Assembly (NCBI GenBank): GCA_034004685.1
Contig: JAVEWG010000029.1
Coordinates: forward strand, 1-46,362
Direction of reading: 5' to 3'
Length of the DNA stretch: 46,362 bases
From: JAEUNX01 sp034004685
GTDB lineage: Bacteria > Pseudomonadota > Gammaproteobacteria > Burkholderiales > Rhodocyclaceae
Shown: positions 32,894 through 40,979 of the stretch, piece by piece
Layout: each line of letters starts with the position of its first letter
Numbering within the stretch: the first letter of the stretch is position 1
Translations under genes and position numbers: made by a program
Notes under the pieces: model-generated
Database searches by the model: none
Seen by the model: only the letters and a program-made list of their open reading frames with translations
What the model was told of the DNA's origin: nothing

Positions 32894-34801
32894 TCAGGGG
32901 ACCAGGGTGATACGGTCTTGCTGGCCCGGGGCGACGCCGCCGGGGTTGGCGGTGAAGTAGGCCTCCCAGGCGTCCAGATCCTGGGCGCCCCCCAGGCGGT
33001 TGGTGCCTTCCTTGAGGACGGCGAAGCCATCGCCGCCGTCGGCCAGGAAGCTATTCACCGTGACCCGGTAGCTGGCTGCCAGCGTCACCAGCTGGCCCTG
33101 GATGGTCAGGCTGGCGGGGTCGATGCGGCTGCCGCAGGCAGCCCCGGCGGAGTAGCGATAGCGCAGGCTGTCGGAGACCTGGAGGATGCGCTGGACGCTC
33201 TGGCCGTTGCAGCCGGCGAACTGGGTTTCCAGCAGGGTCTTGAGCTGGGCGCCGGTCAGGCTGAGGGTCACCAGGGAATTGCCGAAGGGTTGCACCGAGA
33301 AGGCTTCCCCGTAGGTGACCTGACCGTCCAGATCCACGCCGGGGGTGCCCGGGTAGCCAAGGTCGGCCCGGATGCCCCCCGGATTCATGAAGGCTACCAC
33401 GGCTTCGCCAAATCCCGCCGGCGCGGTGGCAGCGAGCTGGGCATCGGCGATCACGTCCCCCAGAGCGGATTCCCCGGCGGCGTTGGCGCTGCGGGTAATC
33501 GGGGCGGTGATGGTGCCGATCACCCGGTTCTTCACCTGGGCCGCGAGATTCACGTAGTGGGCCACCAGGGGGGTGAGGCGGGGGTCCTCCGCCACCGTGC
33601 CGGCGTTGGGGATGCTCAGATTGGTGGCGCTGACCTGGGCCACGTCCCGCGCCCGGGTGTCCAGGGTCAGGTCGATATCGGACAGCACTCGGCCGTACTG
33701 GCCGGCGGAGGTGACCCGCTTGCCGTTGATCAGGCAGTTGTAAGCCTGGTGGGTGTGGCCGGAAACCACCAGGTCCACCTCGGCGTCGAGGCGATTGACG
33801 ATGTCTACGATGGGGCCGGAGATCCCTTCGCAGTCGCCGATGGCGCCGGTGGTGTCGAGGCCCCCTTCATGGATCAGCACCACCACGCTGTGGATGCCTT
33901 TGTCCCGCAGCTCGGGGATGAGGGCGTTGACCGTGTCTGCCTCGTCCCGGAACTCCAGCCCGGCCACCCCGGAGGGGGTGACGATGGTGGGGGTGGCCTT
34001 CAGGGTCATGCCGATGAAGGCCACCTTGTTGCCCAGGAAGTCCTTCACCGCGTAGGCCGGGAACAGGGTGCCGCCCTGCTGGCGATCCACCACGTTGGCG
34101 GCCAGGAACTTGAAGCGGGCGCCGGCGAACTGGCCGTTCTTCAGGTCTTCCGCCAGGCCCCTGGAGCTGTTGGGGTCGCTGGGGTGGCTGCCGCCGTGCT
34201 GCATGCGCAGCAGCTCTTCCCGGCCCTCGTCGAACTCATGGTTGCCCACCGCGTTGAAGTCGATGGCGATCCGGTTCATGGCTTCGATGGTGGGCTCGTC
34301 GTGGAACAGGGCCGAGGCCAGGGGGCTGGCGCCGATCATGTCGCCGGCGGAGACCACCGCGTGGAGGGGATTGGCGGCCTTGAGCTGGGCGATGCGGGTG
34401 GCGAAGCGGGCTACCCCGGGGTTGGAGCCGCCGGCCTCGATGTTGCCGTGGAAGTCGTTGAAGCCGATGAGCTTGACGGTGAGATAGCGGCCCACCTCGG
34501 ATTCCCGGGCGGCCTGCATGATCTTGAGGCGTTCGACCGGGGTGATGGCCTGGCGCTTGAGCAGCGCCACGGTGACCTGGTTGGCATGGAACAGGAAGTC
34601 CCGTTCGCTGCCCCACTGACCTTCGTCCTGGATCAGGTCGTCGATGGTGCAGCGGTCCCGGACCGCCCGGTTGGGAACCTGGCTGTCGGTCTGCCCGATC
34701 ACCACGGTAGGGCTGGGGTCGGGGGTGGTACAGGTCACTTGGGCGCAGGCCGGCGCGGCGAAGGCGGCCAGCAGCAGGGCGAGGGGGGTGAAGCGGTTCA
34801 T
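32894..34801 (-). CDS. Periplasmic 5'-nucleotidase / UDP-sugar hydrolase family protein
   Basis: A 635-residue exported enzyme (signal peptide MNRFTPLALLLAAFAAPACA) that removes phosphate from nucleotides or related compounds. A spacer of about 95 residues precedes the metallophosphatase domain: IGFNDFHGNIE, AGDMIGASP, VGNHEFDEG, VVSGHTHQAYN. The C-terminal 5_nucleotid_C domain has NPGGIRADL and SFLADGGDGFAVL. The metal ligands look intact. It is not in an operon. The extra N-terminal spacer is also present in betaproteobacterial relatives as far as I recall. Confidence 0.92.
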   Translation of the reverse strand: MNRFTPLALLLAAFAAPACAQVTCTTPDPSPTVVIGQTDSQVPNRAVRDRCTIDDLIQDEGQWGSERDFLFHANQVTVALLKRQAITPVERLKIMQAARESEVGRYLTVKLIGFNDFHGNIEAGGSNPGVARFATRIAQLKAANPLHAVVSAGDMIGASPLASALFHDEPTIEAMNRIAIDFNAVGNHEFDEGREELLRMQHGGSHPSDPNSSRGLAEDLKNGQFAGARFKFLAANVVDRQQGGTLFPAYAVKDFLGNKVAFIGMTLKATPTIVTPSGVAGLEFRDEADTVNALIPELRDKGIHSVVVLIHEGGLDTTGAIGDCEGISGPIVDIVNRLDAEVDLVVSGHTHQAYNCLINGKRVTSAGQYGRVLSDIDLTLDTRARDVAQVSATNLSIPNAGTVAEDPRLTPLVAHYVNLAAQVKNRVIGTITAPITRSANAAGESALGDVIADAQLAATAPAGFGEAVVAFMNPGGIRADLGYPGTPGVDLDGQVTYGEAFSVQPFGNSLVTLSLTGAQLKTLLETQFAGCNGQSVQRILQVSDSLRYRYSAGAACGSRIDPASLTIQGQLVTLAASYRVTVNSFLADGGDGFAVLKEGTNRLGGAQDLDAWEAYFTANPGGVAPGQQDRITLVP

Positions 34802-34866
34802 GGCGGGGCTCCCTGGGGTCGATGCGGCCGGCTGGCCGCGTGACCTGGAAACCTAAGGGCCCTGGG

Positions 34867-35481
34867 TTACCAGGATATGATCGGGGCGGTAGCCCGCAGG
34901 CGGCTGTAGTGGTCCAGCACCCGGGGCACGTAGGCCAGGGTCTCGGCGTAGGGGGGAATGGCGTTGCCATGGCGTTCCACCGCCCCTTCCCCGGCGTTGT
35001 AGGCCGCCAGGGCCAGGGGCAGGCTGGCGTAGCGGTCCAGCAGATCCCGCAGGTAGCGGGCGCCGCCCAGGAGGTTCTGGGCCGGGTCGAAGGGGTCGTC
35101 CACCCCATAGCGGCGGGCGGTGGCGGGCATGAGCTGCATCAGGCCCCGGGCCCCCCTGGGGGAGAGGGCGGCGGGGTTGAAGCCGCTTTCGGCCCGGGCC
35201 ACCGCTTCCACCAGGGCCGGGTCCACCCGGGCGTGCCGGGCGGCGGCGGCAATCAGGGGTGCGAGTTGGGCCGGGCGGGAAGGCGCCCCGGGGGCGACGG
35301 CACGCTGGCCGGGCCGGCCCTCCCGCAGTAGCAGGCGATGGCGGCGGTCGCTGGGGGCGTCGCTGAAATGGGCGACGCCGTTTTCGTCCTCGAAACCGTA
35401 CAGGTTCGCCATCCCGGCCCGGGGCAGGGCCAGGAGCAGGCCGGCGAGTAGCGCGGCGAGGGGAAGGCGGGCAACAGGCAT
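34867..35481 (-). CDS. Lytic murein transglycosylase (SLT family) with DUF4124
   Basis: A 204-residue exported enzyme that cleaves the glycan strand of peptidoglycan. A signal peptide (about 1-25) is followed by a small DUF4124 strand region (YGFEDENGVAHFSDAP). The SLT domain has catalytic Glu in VARAESGFNPAALS, then GLMQLMPATARRYG and AAYNAGEGAVERHG. ATG 35481 was chosen because the signal peptide begins there. It is divergent from the pseudopilin-like gene. Confidence 0.92.
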   Translation of the reverse strand: MPVARLPLAALLAGLLLALPRAGMANLYGFEDENGVAHFSDAPSDRRHRLLLREGRPGQRAVAPGAPSRPAQLAPLIAAAARHARVDPALVEAVARAESGFNPAALSPRGARGLMQLMPATARRYGVDDPFDPAQNLLGGARYLRDLLDRYASLPLALAAYNAGEGAVERHGNAIPPYAETLAYVPRVLDHYSRLRATAPIISW

Positions 35482-35528
35482 CGGGACGATTGCGCGGGTA
35501 ACGGAATGGGACCGATCATAGTCAGGCC

Positions 35529-36071
35529 ATGTGGAATTGTCATTGCAAGCCCGCCCCAGCTGCGCCCTCCGTGCCCCGCCGCCCACGGCGCCAGGGGGGC
35601 TACACCTATCTGCTGGTGCTGTTCCTGGTGGCGGGACTGGGCTTACTGGCGGCCCAGGTGGGGGTGGTGTGGCGTCAAGAGGCCCAACGGGAGCGGGAAG
35701 CCCAACTGCTGGCGGTGGGCCAGGAGTTCGCCCGGGCCCTGGCCAGTTACCGCAAGGCCGGTCCGGATCAGGCCTATCCCCAGAGTCTTGAGCAGTTGGT
35801 GGAGGACAAGCGCTTCCCCAACCCCCGGCGCCATCTGCGCCGGCTGTACCGGGATCCCATGACCGATCAGCCCCGCTGGGGCCTGGTGCGGGAGGCCGGG
35901 CGGATCGTGGGGGTCCATAGCCTGTCGGAGGCGGCGCCGATCCGGGTTCATGACCTGCCGGCAGCCCTGGGCCAGGGGGCGGCCGGGGCGCGCAGCTACG
36001 GGGAGTGGGTCTTCCGGGCCGGGGAGGAGGGCGCCGCGCCGGCGGGTCAGGGTAACGCCCCGGGGACCTGA
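35529..36071 (+). CDS. Type II secretion pseudopilin-like protein
   Basis: A 180-residue protein with a prepilin-type N-terminus: a basic leader (RRPRRQGG) then YTYLLVLFLVAGLGLLAA, so the prepilin peptidase would cut after QGG. A helix (RQEAQREREAQLLAVGQEFA) and a region with PQSLEQLVEDKRFPNPRRHL follow, as in GspG-like minor pseudopilins. The position usually held by Glu at +5 is Leu, a feature of some minor pseudopilins. No other secretion genes are adjacent. The start may be ATG 35529 or a GTG about 40 bp later. Confidence 0.75.
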   Translation: MWNCHCKPAPAAPSVPRRPRRQGGYTYLLVLFLVAGLGLLAAQVGVVWRQEAQREREAQLLAVGQEFARALASYRKAGPDQAYPQSLEQLVEDKRFPNPRRHLRRLYRDPMTDQPRWGLVREAGRIVGVHSLSEAAPIRVHDLPAALGQGAAGARSYGEWVFRAGEEGAAPAGQGNAPGT

Positions 36072-36194
36072 GAGCCTTCTACGGTCTTTTCGCGGGATCC
36101 GTGGCCCTTGCCCGGCGGGCCAGGGGTTGGCGAGGCGCCTCGGGTTTGATGCGGGGTAGGGATGGGGACGCCCAGTGGGAGTAGGATGCGATTC

Positions 36195-36206
36195 CCTTTC
36201 GAAAGG
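36195..36206. other. 12-bp palindrome CCTTTCGAAAGG over the ribosome-binding site
   Basis: A perfect palindrome ends 9 bp before ATG 36216 and contains the GAAAGG that serves as Shine-Dalgarno of the small zinc-ribbon gene. A DNA-binding role is possible; nothing else supports it. Confidence 0.3.
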
Positions 36207-36215
36207 CAAACCGCC

Positions 36216-36509
36216 ATGTCCGAGATCCCGGTTCCCGTGTTGCTTATTGTGTTGTTGTTCGGCGGAGCCTGGTTGTTGATGACGTCGGTCATGCGCCGCC
36301 AGGCGCGGCAGCGTGCCTTGCCTTGGCGCGAGGAGTACCTGGTTGCCCAGGGTCAGCAGGCGCCGGCGTGCCAGGCTTGTGGCTCCACCCGGCTGACCGA
36401 CACCGGCCTGTCTTGCAATGCGGACGAAGTACGGCTGGTGAGTTGTGCCGACTGTCGCAAGGATTTGTTTCGCCAGCGCCGGCCGGCGGACGAGGGTCTG
36501 GCGGCCTGA
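36216..36509 (+). CDS. Small membrane protein with zinc-ribbon-like cysteines
   Basis: A 97-residue unrecognised protein. Residues 5-26 form one membrane helix (VPVLLIVLLFGGAWLLMTSV), then a basic stretch (MRRQARQR). The C-terminal half has Cys52-x2-Cys55, Cys67 and Cys77-x2-Cys80, a likely zinc ribbon on the cytoplasmic side. ATG 36216 follows GAAAGG. It is convergent with truC, 6 bp apart. The function is unknown; it may bind RNA or protein. Confidence 0.75.
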   Translation: MSEIPVPVLLIVLLFGGAWLLMTSVMRRQARQRALPWREEYLVAQGQQAPACQACGSTRLTDTGLSCNADEVRLVSCADCRKDLFRQRRPADEGLAA

Positions 36510-36515
36510 AGAGCC

Positions 36516-37247
36516 CTAACTTGCGCAGGCCCGGTCGCTGGCCTCCAGCCAGCCCAGGCCGGCCAGAACCTGGCGAAAATCCGCCGCCGGCAGGGCCCTC
36601 AGTGCCAGGGGCCGGCCGTCCGGATGGCGCAGGGTCAGGCGGGTGCAGGCCAGGAGCAGCCGGGGGGTGCCGAATAGGTCCGCGAACAGCCGGTTGTGGC
36701 GGCCCTTGCCATGGGTGGCGTCGCCGATGATGGGGTGGCTGATGTGCTTGAGGTGGCGGCGCAGCTGGTGGCGCCGGCCGGTCTCGGGATGGAGTTCCAC
36801 CAAGGCGTAGCGGCTGGTGGGGTAGCGGTCCACCTGGTAAGGGAGCTCCGCCGTGGCTAGGCGCCGGTAAAGGGTGCTGGCCGGTTGGGGTGGCCCGGGC
36901 AGGGGGTTGCCTTCCCGTGCGTCGGGCTGGCGGCTCAGGGGGTGATGGATCTCGCCCGCTGCCGGCGGGTGGCCCCGCACGATGGCCTGATAGGTCTTGG
37001 CCACCTGTTGCGCCTCGAACTGGCAGCCCAGCAGGCTGGCGGTGTCCGGGTCGAGGGCGAACAGCAGAATGCCGGAGGTGCCCCGGTCCAGGCGGTGGGC
37101 CGGCCAGACCCGCTGGCCGAGCTGGTCCCGCAGCATCTGCACCGCGAAGCGGGTCTCGTGGCGGTCCAGCTCGCTGCGGTGGACCAGCAGCCCGGCGGGC
37201 TTGTGGATGGCCACCAGGCGATCGTCCTGGTAGAGGATTTCCAGCAT
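36516..37247 (-). CDS. truC: tRNA pseudouridine synthase TruC-like
   Basis: A 243-residue RluA-family enzyme. The catalytic Asp is in HRLDRGTSGILLF (about residue 53). ALVELHPETGRRHQLRRHLK and HPIIGDATHGKG are typical of TruC, which modifies U65 of tRNAs. There is no S4 domain. It lies downstream of sodB across a terminator, and its ATG is 9 bp from that terminator. Confidence 0.88.
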   Translation of the reverse strand: MLEILYQDDRLVAIHKPAGLLVHRSELDRHETRFAVQMLRDQLGQRVWPAHRLDRGTSGILLFALDPDTASLLGCQFEAQQVAKTYQAIVRGHPPAAGEIHHPLSRQPDAREGNPLPGPPQPASTLYRRLATAELPYQVDRYPTSRYALVELHPETGRRHQLRRHLKHISHPIIGDATHGKGRHNRLFADLFGTPRLLLACTRLTLRHPDGRPLALRALPAADFRQVLAGLGWLEASDRACAS

Positions 37248-37256
37248 CTTGAAATG

Positions 37257-37279
37257 AAAACCCCGGCCGCGGCCGGGGT
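37257..37279 (-). terminator. Rho-independent terminator after sodB
   Basis: CCCCGGCC/GGCCGGGG with a very short loop and a TTTT run on the minus strand lie 24 bp after the sodB stop. The stem is extremely stable. Confidence 0.85.
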
Positions 37280-37302
37280 GGGTGCCTGGGCGCGCTGGGC
37301 GT

Positions 37303-37887
37303 TCAGGCGAAGTTCTGGGCGGCGAAGTCCCAGTTGGCCAGGCTGGCCAGGAAGGCGGCGACGAAGTCGGGGCGACGGTTGCGGTAGTCGATGTAGTAGG
37401 CGTGTTCCCACACGTCGATGCACAGCAGGGCCTTGTCGCCGGTGGTCAGCGGGGTGCCGGCGGCGCCCATGTTGACGATGTCCACGGAGCCGTCGGCCTT
37501 CTTCACCAGCCAGGTCCAGGCGGAGCCGAAGTTGCCCACGGCGGAGGCCTGGAAGGCCTTCTTGAACTCTTCGAAGGAGCCCCACTTGGCCTTGATGGCG
37601 TCAGCCAGGGCGCCGCTGGGCTCACCGCCGCCGTTGGGCTTCAGGCAATTCCAGAAGAAGGTGTGGTTCCAGATCTGGGCCGCGTTGTTATACACGCCGC
37701 CGGCAGGCGCCTTCTTGACGATGGCTTCCAGATCCAGGCTCTCGTATTCGGTGCCCTTGATCAGGTTGTTCAGGTTGGTGACGTAGGCCTGATGGTGCTT
37801 GCCGTGGTGGAATTCCAGGGTCTCGGCGGAAATGTGGGGGGCCAGGGCGTCCTTGGCATAGGGCAGGGCGGGCAGGGTGTGTTCCAT
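37303..37887 (-). CDS. sodB: Iron superoxide dismutase
   Basis: It dismutates superoxide in the cytoplasm. The 194 residues match SodB along the whole length. Metal ligands lie in LEFHHGKHH (His27 region), WNHTFFW and DVWEHAYYIDY. Residues AQIWNHTFFW and GSAWTWLV favour iron over manganese. CCGGAG precedes the ATG. An IscR-like box lies 66-86 bp upstream and a terminator follows, so it is a single-gene unit. Confidence 0.96.
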   Translation of the reverse strand: MEHTLPALPYAKDALAPHISAETLEFHHGKHHQAYVTNLNNLIKGTEYESLDLEAIVKKAPAGGVYNNAAQIWNHTFFWNCLKPNGGGEPSGALADAIKAKWGSFEEFKKAFQASAVGNFGSAWTWLVKKADGSVDIVNMGAAGTPLTTGDKALLCIDVWEHAYYIDYRNRRPDFVAAFLASLANWDFAAQNFA

Positions 37888-37952
37888 GGGGTTCTCCGGA
37901 GTGGGTCGGGGAATAAAGGTTGTGATGAGGACTGAAAGACTGGGGGCGTTCA

Positions 37953-37973
37953 GTACCCGACGATTTTAGTCGG
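37953..37973 (-). promoter_or_regulatory. IscR type 1-like box upstream of sodB
   Basis: Minus strand CCGACTAAAATCGTCGGGTA (plus C) fits the core YYGACTRWWWYAGTCRRSTA with one mismatch in the core (CGTC for AGTC) and one in the last base. The upstream ATAS part is absent. It lies 66 bp from the sodB ATG, where a -35 region would fall. Confidence 0.5.
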
Positions 37974-37991
37974 AAACGGGGCTGTCTTCAA

Positions 37992-39365
37992 TCAAGGCGT
38001 CCCGTCGGTGTGCTTGGTAACCGTGGCCGCCAGGCCGCCCCGGGCGAGTTGGACCGTGATGGCCGCGCCGGGCCCGGCCTGGCCGGCATCCACCAGGATG
38101 CGACCCTGGGCGTCCCGGGTGATGCTGTAACCCCGCGCCAGGATGGCTTCCGGGTTGAGGTGCTCCAGATGGCTGGCCAGGGTGGAGAGCCGGCGTTGGC
38201 TGTCCACCCGCCGCCGCTGGGTGGCGGACTGGAGGCGACGGGTCAGCTCGGCCAGTTGGCGGGCGGCCTGGGCGGTGTTTGGCCGGGCGGCGGCAAGGCG
38301 TGGGGCGAGGGCTTCCAGGCGGGCGGCGGGGCGGGCGAGGCGCTGCTGGCCGGCGCGCTGAAGGCGATGCGCCAGGTGTTCCAGTCGGGTGGCGGCTCGG
38401 GCCAGTTGGTCCCGGGGGTGCGCCAGGCGCAGGGCAGCCCGGTCCAGGCGCTGGCCTAGGTAGCCCAGGCGCCGTTCCAGGGCATGGCTCAGGCGGCGGC
38501 CCAGCAAGGCCAGGCGTTCGGTTGCCCCGTGGTAGCCGGCGGTGACCAGCTCGGCGGCGGCGGTGGGGGTGGCGGCCCGCAGGTCGGCAGCGAAGTCGGC
38601 GATGGTGACGTCGGATTCATGGCCGACCCCGCAGACGACCGGCAGGGGGCTGGCCCCCACGGCCCGCGCCAGAGCTTCGTCATTGAAGGCCCACAGATCT
38701 TCCAGGCTGCCGCCGCCCCGCACCAGGAGCAGGACGTCGATGCCGTCGGCGGCGGCCCGTGCGGTGGCCTGGCCGAGGGCCGCCACCAGGCGGGCGGGGG
38801 CCTCTTCCCCCTGTACCGGGCTGGGGTAGAGGACCACCGGCAGGTGGGGCGCGCGGCGGGCCAGGGTGGCCAGCACGTCCTGCAGGGCGGCGGCCTGGGG
38901 GGAGGTGATGATGCCGATGCCCCGGGGGTAGGGGGGCAGGGGGCGCTTGGCCCCGGTATCGAACAGCCCTTCGGCGGCGAGCTTTTCCTTCAGGCGCTGA
39001 AAGGCTTCGAACAGGCTGCCCAGGCCGGCCCGCCGGATGGCTTCGACGCTGAGCTGGTAGTCCCCTCGCGCTTCATAGAGGGTCACCAGGGCTCGCACCT
39101 CCACCCGCATTCCGTGGGTGGGCTGGAAGGGCAGGAGCTGGGCCCGATTGCGCCACATGGTGCAGCGCACCTGGGCGGCTTCGTCCTTGAGGGTGAAGTA
39201 GAGGTGGCCGGAGGGGGCCCGGGTGAGATTGGATAGCTCGCCGCTCACCCACAGGGGCGGGAAGCTGGATTCCAGGGCCTGGCGGGCCAGCCGGTTGAGG
39301 TCCGAGACCCCGAGAATGGCGTTGGAATCGGCGGGGGCGCAGCCGGGAGTGGGGTTTGCTGGCAT
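37992..39365 (-). CDS. xseA: Exodeoxyribonuclease VII large subunit
   Basis: A 457-residue subunit that degrades single-stranded DNA with XseB. The N-terminal OB fold (LWVSGELSNLTRAPSGHLYF) is followed by the catalytic domain with GIITSPQAAALQD, LLLVRGGGSLEDLWAFNDE and GVGHESDVTIADFAAD. A long Arg/Leu coiled coil completes the protein. I chose ATG 39365, where family similarity begins; the frame reaches 39428. No xseB is adjacent. Confidence 0.95.
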   Translation of the reverse strand: MPANPTPGCAPADSNAILGVSDLNRLARQALESSFPPLWVSGELSNLTRAPSGHLYFTLKDEAAQVRCTMWRNRAQLLPFQPTHGMRVEVRALVTLYEARGDYQLSVEAIRRAGLGSLFEAFQRLKEKLAAEGLFDTGAKRPLPPYPRGIGIITSPQAAALQDVLATLARRAPHLPVVLYPSPVQGEEAPARLVAALGQATARAAADGIDVLLLVRGGGSLEDLWAFNDEALARAVGASPLPVVCGVGHESDVTIADFAADLRAATPTAAAELVTAGYHGATERLALLGRRLSHALERRLGYLGQRLDRAALRLAHPRDQLARAATRLEHLAHRLQRAGQQRLARPAARLEALAPRLAAARPNTAQAARQLAELTRRLQSATQRRRVDSQRRLSTLASHLEHLNPEAILARGYSITRDAQGRILVDAGQAGPGAAITVQLARGGLAATVTKHTDGTP

Positions 39366-39398
39366 GGCCGGATTGTACCGTGGTCGGGAATGGAGGCT

Positions 39399-39428
39399 CG
39401 CATATTCCACAAGCGCAGACCCTGTCAA
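39399..39428 (-). promoter_or_regulatory. Possible xseA promoter
   Basis: On the minus strand TTGACA (39423-39428) is followed after 18 bp by TATGCG (39399-39404). The -35 is perfect and the -10 poor. It is the best sigma-70 candidate I see before xseA. Confidence 0.35.
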
Positions 39429-39568
39429 GGCGCGATGCGGGAAACTTTCCGGAAAGCTGGGAGTTTTTGATAACGTATTGATTTTAAATCATAATGTTTG
39501 TTGCTTCATTTTGTGTCTAACCAGGAAAAACCCTTTGCCCATGAGGACTTAGGGACGCCGGGGGGGGA

Positions 39569-39603
39569 TTGTCCACAAACTTATCCACAGCTTTTGTGGA
39601 CAG
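39569..39603. promoter_or_regulatory. Cluster of three DnaA-box-like 9-mers
   Basis: TTGTCCACA (39569-39577), the strict consensus TTATCCACA (39581-39589), and a reverse-strand CTGTCCACA (39595-39603) lie within 35 bp. An AT-rich stretch with TTTAAAT lies just upstream. Three boxes this close are rare by chance in GC-rich DNA. It may be a DnaA-controlled regulatory site, a DnaA-titration site or a small origin-like element. Confidence 0.6.
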
Positions 39604-39664
39604 GTGTATAAAGCCCTGCGCTGGCTGGGGCGTTTGGCTCGACCCTCTCCCGCCGCGCACGCCC

Positions 39665-39686
39665 GGCCGGTTGAAACCGGCCCTAC
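39665..39686. repeat. REP-like palindrome (second family)
   Basis: GGCCGGTTGAAACCGGCC followed by CTAC, the same module as in the 140-bp array at 6745-7110. Confidence 0.8.
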
Positions 39687-39695
39687 GCTGTCCTC

Positions 39696-39730
39696 CCGCC
39701 CCGCCCCGCCCCGCCCCGCCCCGCCCCGCC
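39696..39730. repeat. CCGCC microsatellite (7 copies)
   Basis: Seven perfect CCGCC units form a 35-bp tract that directly follows the REP-like palindrome. It is non-coding and lies about 190 bp upstream of exbB. Confidence 0.85.
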
Positions 39731-39916
39731 GGGCGGACGGGTGGGCTCTGGCCCGCCTGGTGCGCAAGCCCGCCCGACGTTTCAGCGGCTCGCCATTCGG
39801 GCGCGTTCCTTCCCACCGCGACCCCTGGGGTTGGCGGGAGGATGCCCCGGGGTCTCCTTGCCGAATAGGGGGGGGAAGGCTACATTTGCCACTTTTCTAT
39901 CCCGGAGGTTCATGGC

Positions 39917-40525
39917 GTGTTCGCGATCATTCAGGCGGCTGGCTGGCCAATCTGGCCCCTGCTGCTGGCATCCATCATCGCCCTGGCCTTGATCATCGAG
40001 CGGTCCATGACCCTGCGGCGGTCCCGGGTGGCCCCCAAGGGCCTGCTGGAAAAAGTGCTGGCGGACTTCCGCCAGGGGGGCGCCACGCCGGATCTAGTGC
40101 ATCGGGTGGCCAATCATTCACCCTTGGGCCGGGTGCTGGCGGCGGGGCTGCGCAACATCAAGAGTTCCCGGGACGTGATGAAGGAATCCATCGAGGAGGC
40201 TGGCCGGGCGGTGGTCCATGACCTGGAGCGCTTCCTCACCACCCTGGGGACCATCGCCTCCATCAGCCCCCTGATGGGCCTGTTCGGCACCATCGTCGGG
40301 ATGATCGAGATCTTCGGCGCCCAGAGCCCTTCGGGGGCCAATCCACAGCAGCTCGCCCACGGCATTTCCATCGCCCTCTACAACACCGGCTTCGGCCTCA
40401 TCATTGCCATTCCCAGCATGATCGCCTGGCGCCATTTCCGCGCCCTGGTCAATGGCTTCGTGGTGGAGATGGAGCAGCAGGCGGTGATGCTGGTGGAAGT
40501 GGTGCACGGCGAGCGCAACAGCTGA
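39917..40525 (+). CDS. exbB: ExbB/TolQ-type proton channel subunit
   Basis: A 202-residue inner-membrane protein with three helices: IWPLLLASIIALALII near residue 12, TLGTIASISPLMGLFGTIVG and GISIALYNTGFGLIIAIPSM. It forms a proton-driven motor with ExbD that energises TonB- or Tol-type transport. The start is GTG 39917 with GGAGG 8 nt upstream; an ATG at 39912 is out of frame. It starts the exbB-exbD-lpxK-trm112-kdsB-adk run. Confidence 0.93.
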   Translation: MFAIIQAAGWPIWPLLLASIIALALIIERSMTLRRSRVAPKGLLEKVLADFRQGGATPDLVHRVANHSPLGRVLAAGLRNIKSSRDVMKESIEEAGRAVVHDLERFLTTLGTIASISPLMGLFGTIVGMIEIFGAQSPSGANPQQLAHGISIALYNTGFGLIIAIPSMIAWRHFRALVNGFVVEMEQQAVMLVEVVHGERNS

Positions 40526-40538
40526 GGCGGGCCGGATC

Positions 40539-40961
40539 ATGCGGTTTCGCACCGATCGACGTCACGAGGAGCCGGAGATCAACCTGATCCCCCTCATCGA
40601 TGTCTTCCTGGTGATCATCATCTTCCTGATGCTCACCACCACTTACTCCAAGTTTTCCGGCCTGGAGATCAACCTGCCCACCGCCGATACCGAGGCCGCC
40701 GAGGCGCAAGCCCACGAGATCAACGTGGCGGTGACCGCCGAGGGGGACATCCTGGTCAATCGCCAGGCGGTGGGAAACCGGGAGGTGGCCACCATTGCCG
40801 CCGCCCTGGGCCGCGCCGTTCCCCCCGACAACAGCCGCCCGCCGGTGGTGGTGATCAGTGCCGACGCCAAGGCCGCCCATCAATCCGTGATCGACGTGAT
40901 GCAGGCCGCCCAGCAGGCGGGCCTGGCCCACATCTCCTTCGCCACCCAGTCTCCCAAATAA
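40539..40961 (+). CDS. exbD: ExbD/TolR-type proton channel subunit
   Basis: A 140-residue protein with one N-terminal helix containing the essential Asp (NLIPLIDVFLVIIIFLML) and a periplasmic domain ending in VIDVMQAAQQAGLAHISFAT. It starts 13 bp after exbB. Whether it serves TonB or Tol cannot be told from this pair alone; the neighbouring lpxK suggests the betaproteobacterial exbBD-lpxK type. Confidence 0.94.
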   Translation: MRFRTDRRHEEPEINLIPLIDVFLVIIIFLMLTTTYSKFSGLEINLPTADTEAAEAQAHEINVAVTAEGDILVNRQAVGNREVATIAAALGRAVPPDNSRPPVVVISADAKAAHQSVIDVMQAAQQAGLAHISFATQSPK

Positions 40962-40979
40962 GCCCCGGGCCGCTGCCCC

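Larger units (their letters stand above)
39366..39916. other. Intergenic region between xseA and exbB
   Basis: This 551-bp gap holds a weak xseA promoter (39399-39428), an AT-rich stretch (about 39463-39535), a DnaA-box cluster (39569-39603), one REP-like palindrome (39665-39686) and a CCGCC microsatellite (39696-39730). I see no gene; the open frames here come from the repeats. Confidence 0.7.

Noticed and set aside
39479..39491. TGATTTTAAATCA as an FNR box
   Set aside because: The half-sites TTGAT and ATCAT are five bases apart, where FNR needs four, and the right half is imperfect.
39463..39603. Chromosomal origin oriC
   Set aside because: Only three boxes and none of the usual neighbours (dnaA, rpmH, gidA, parAB); kept as a DnaA-box cluster only.
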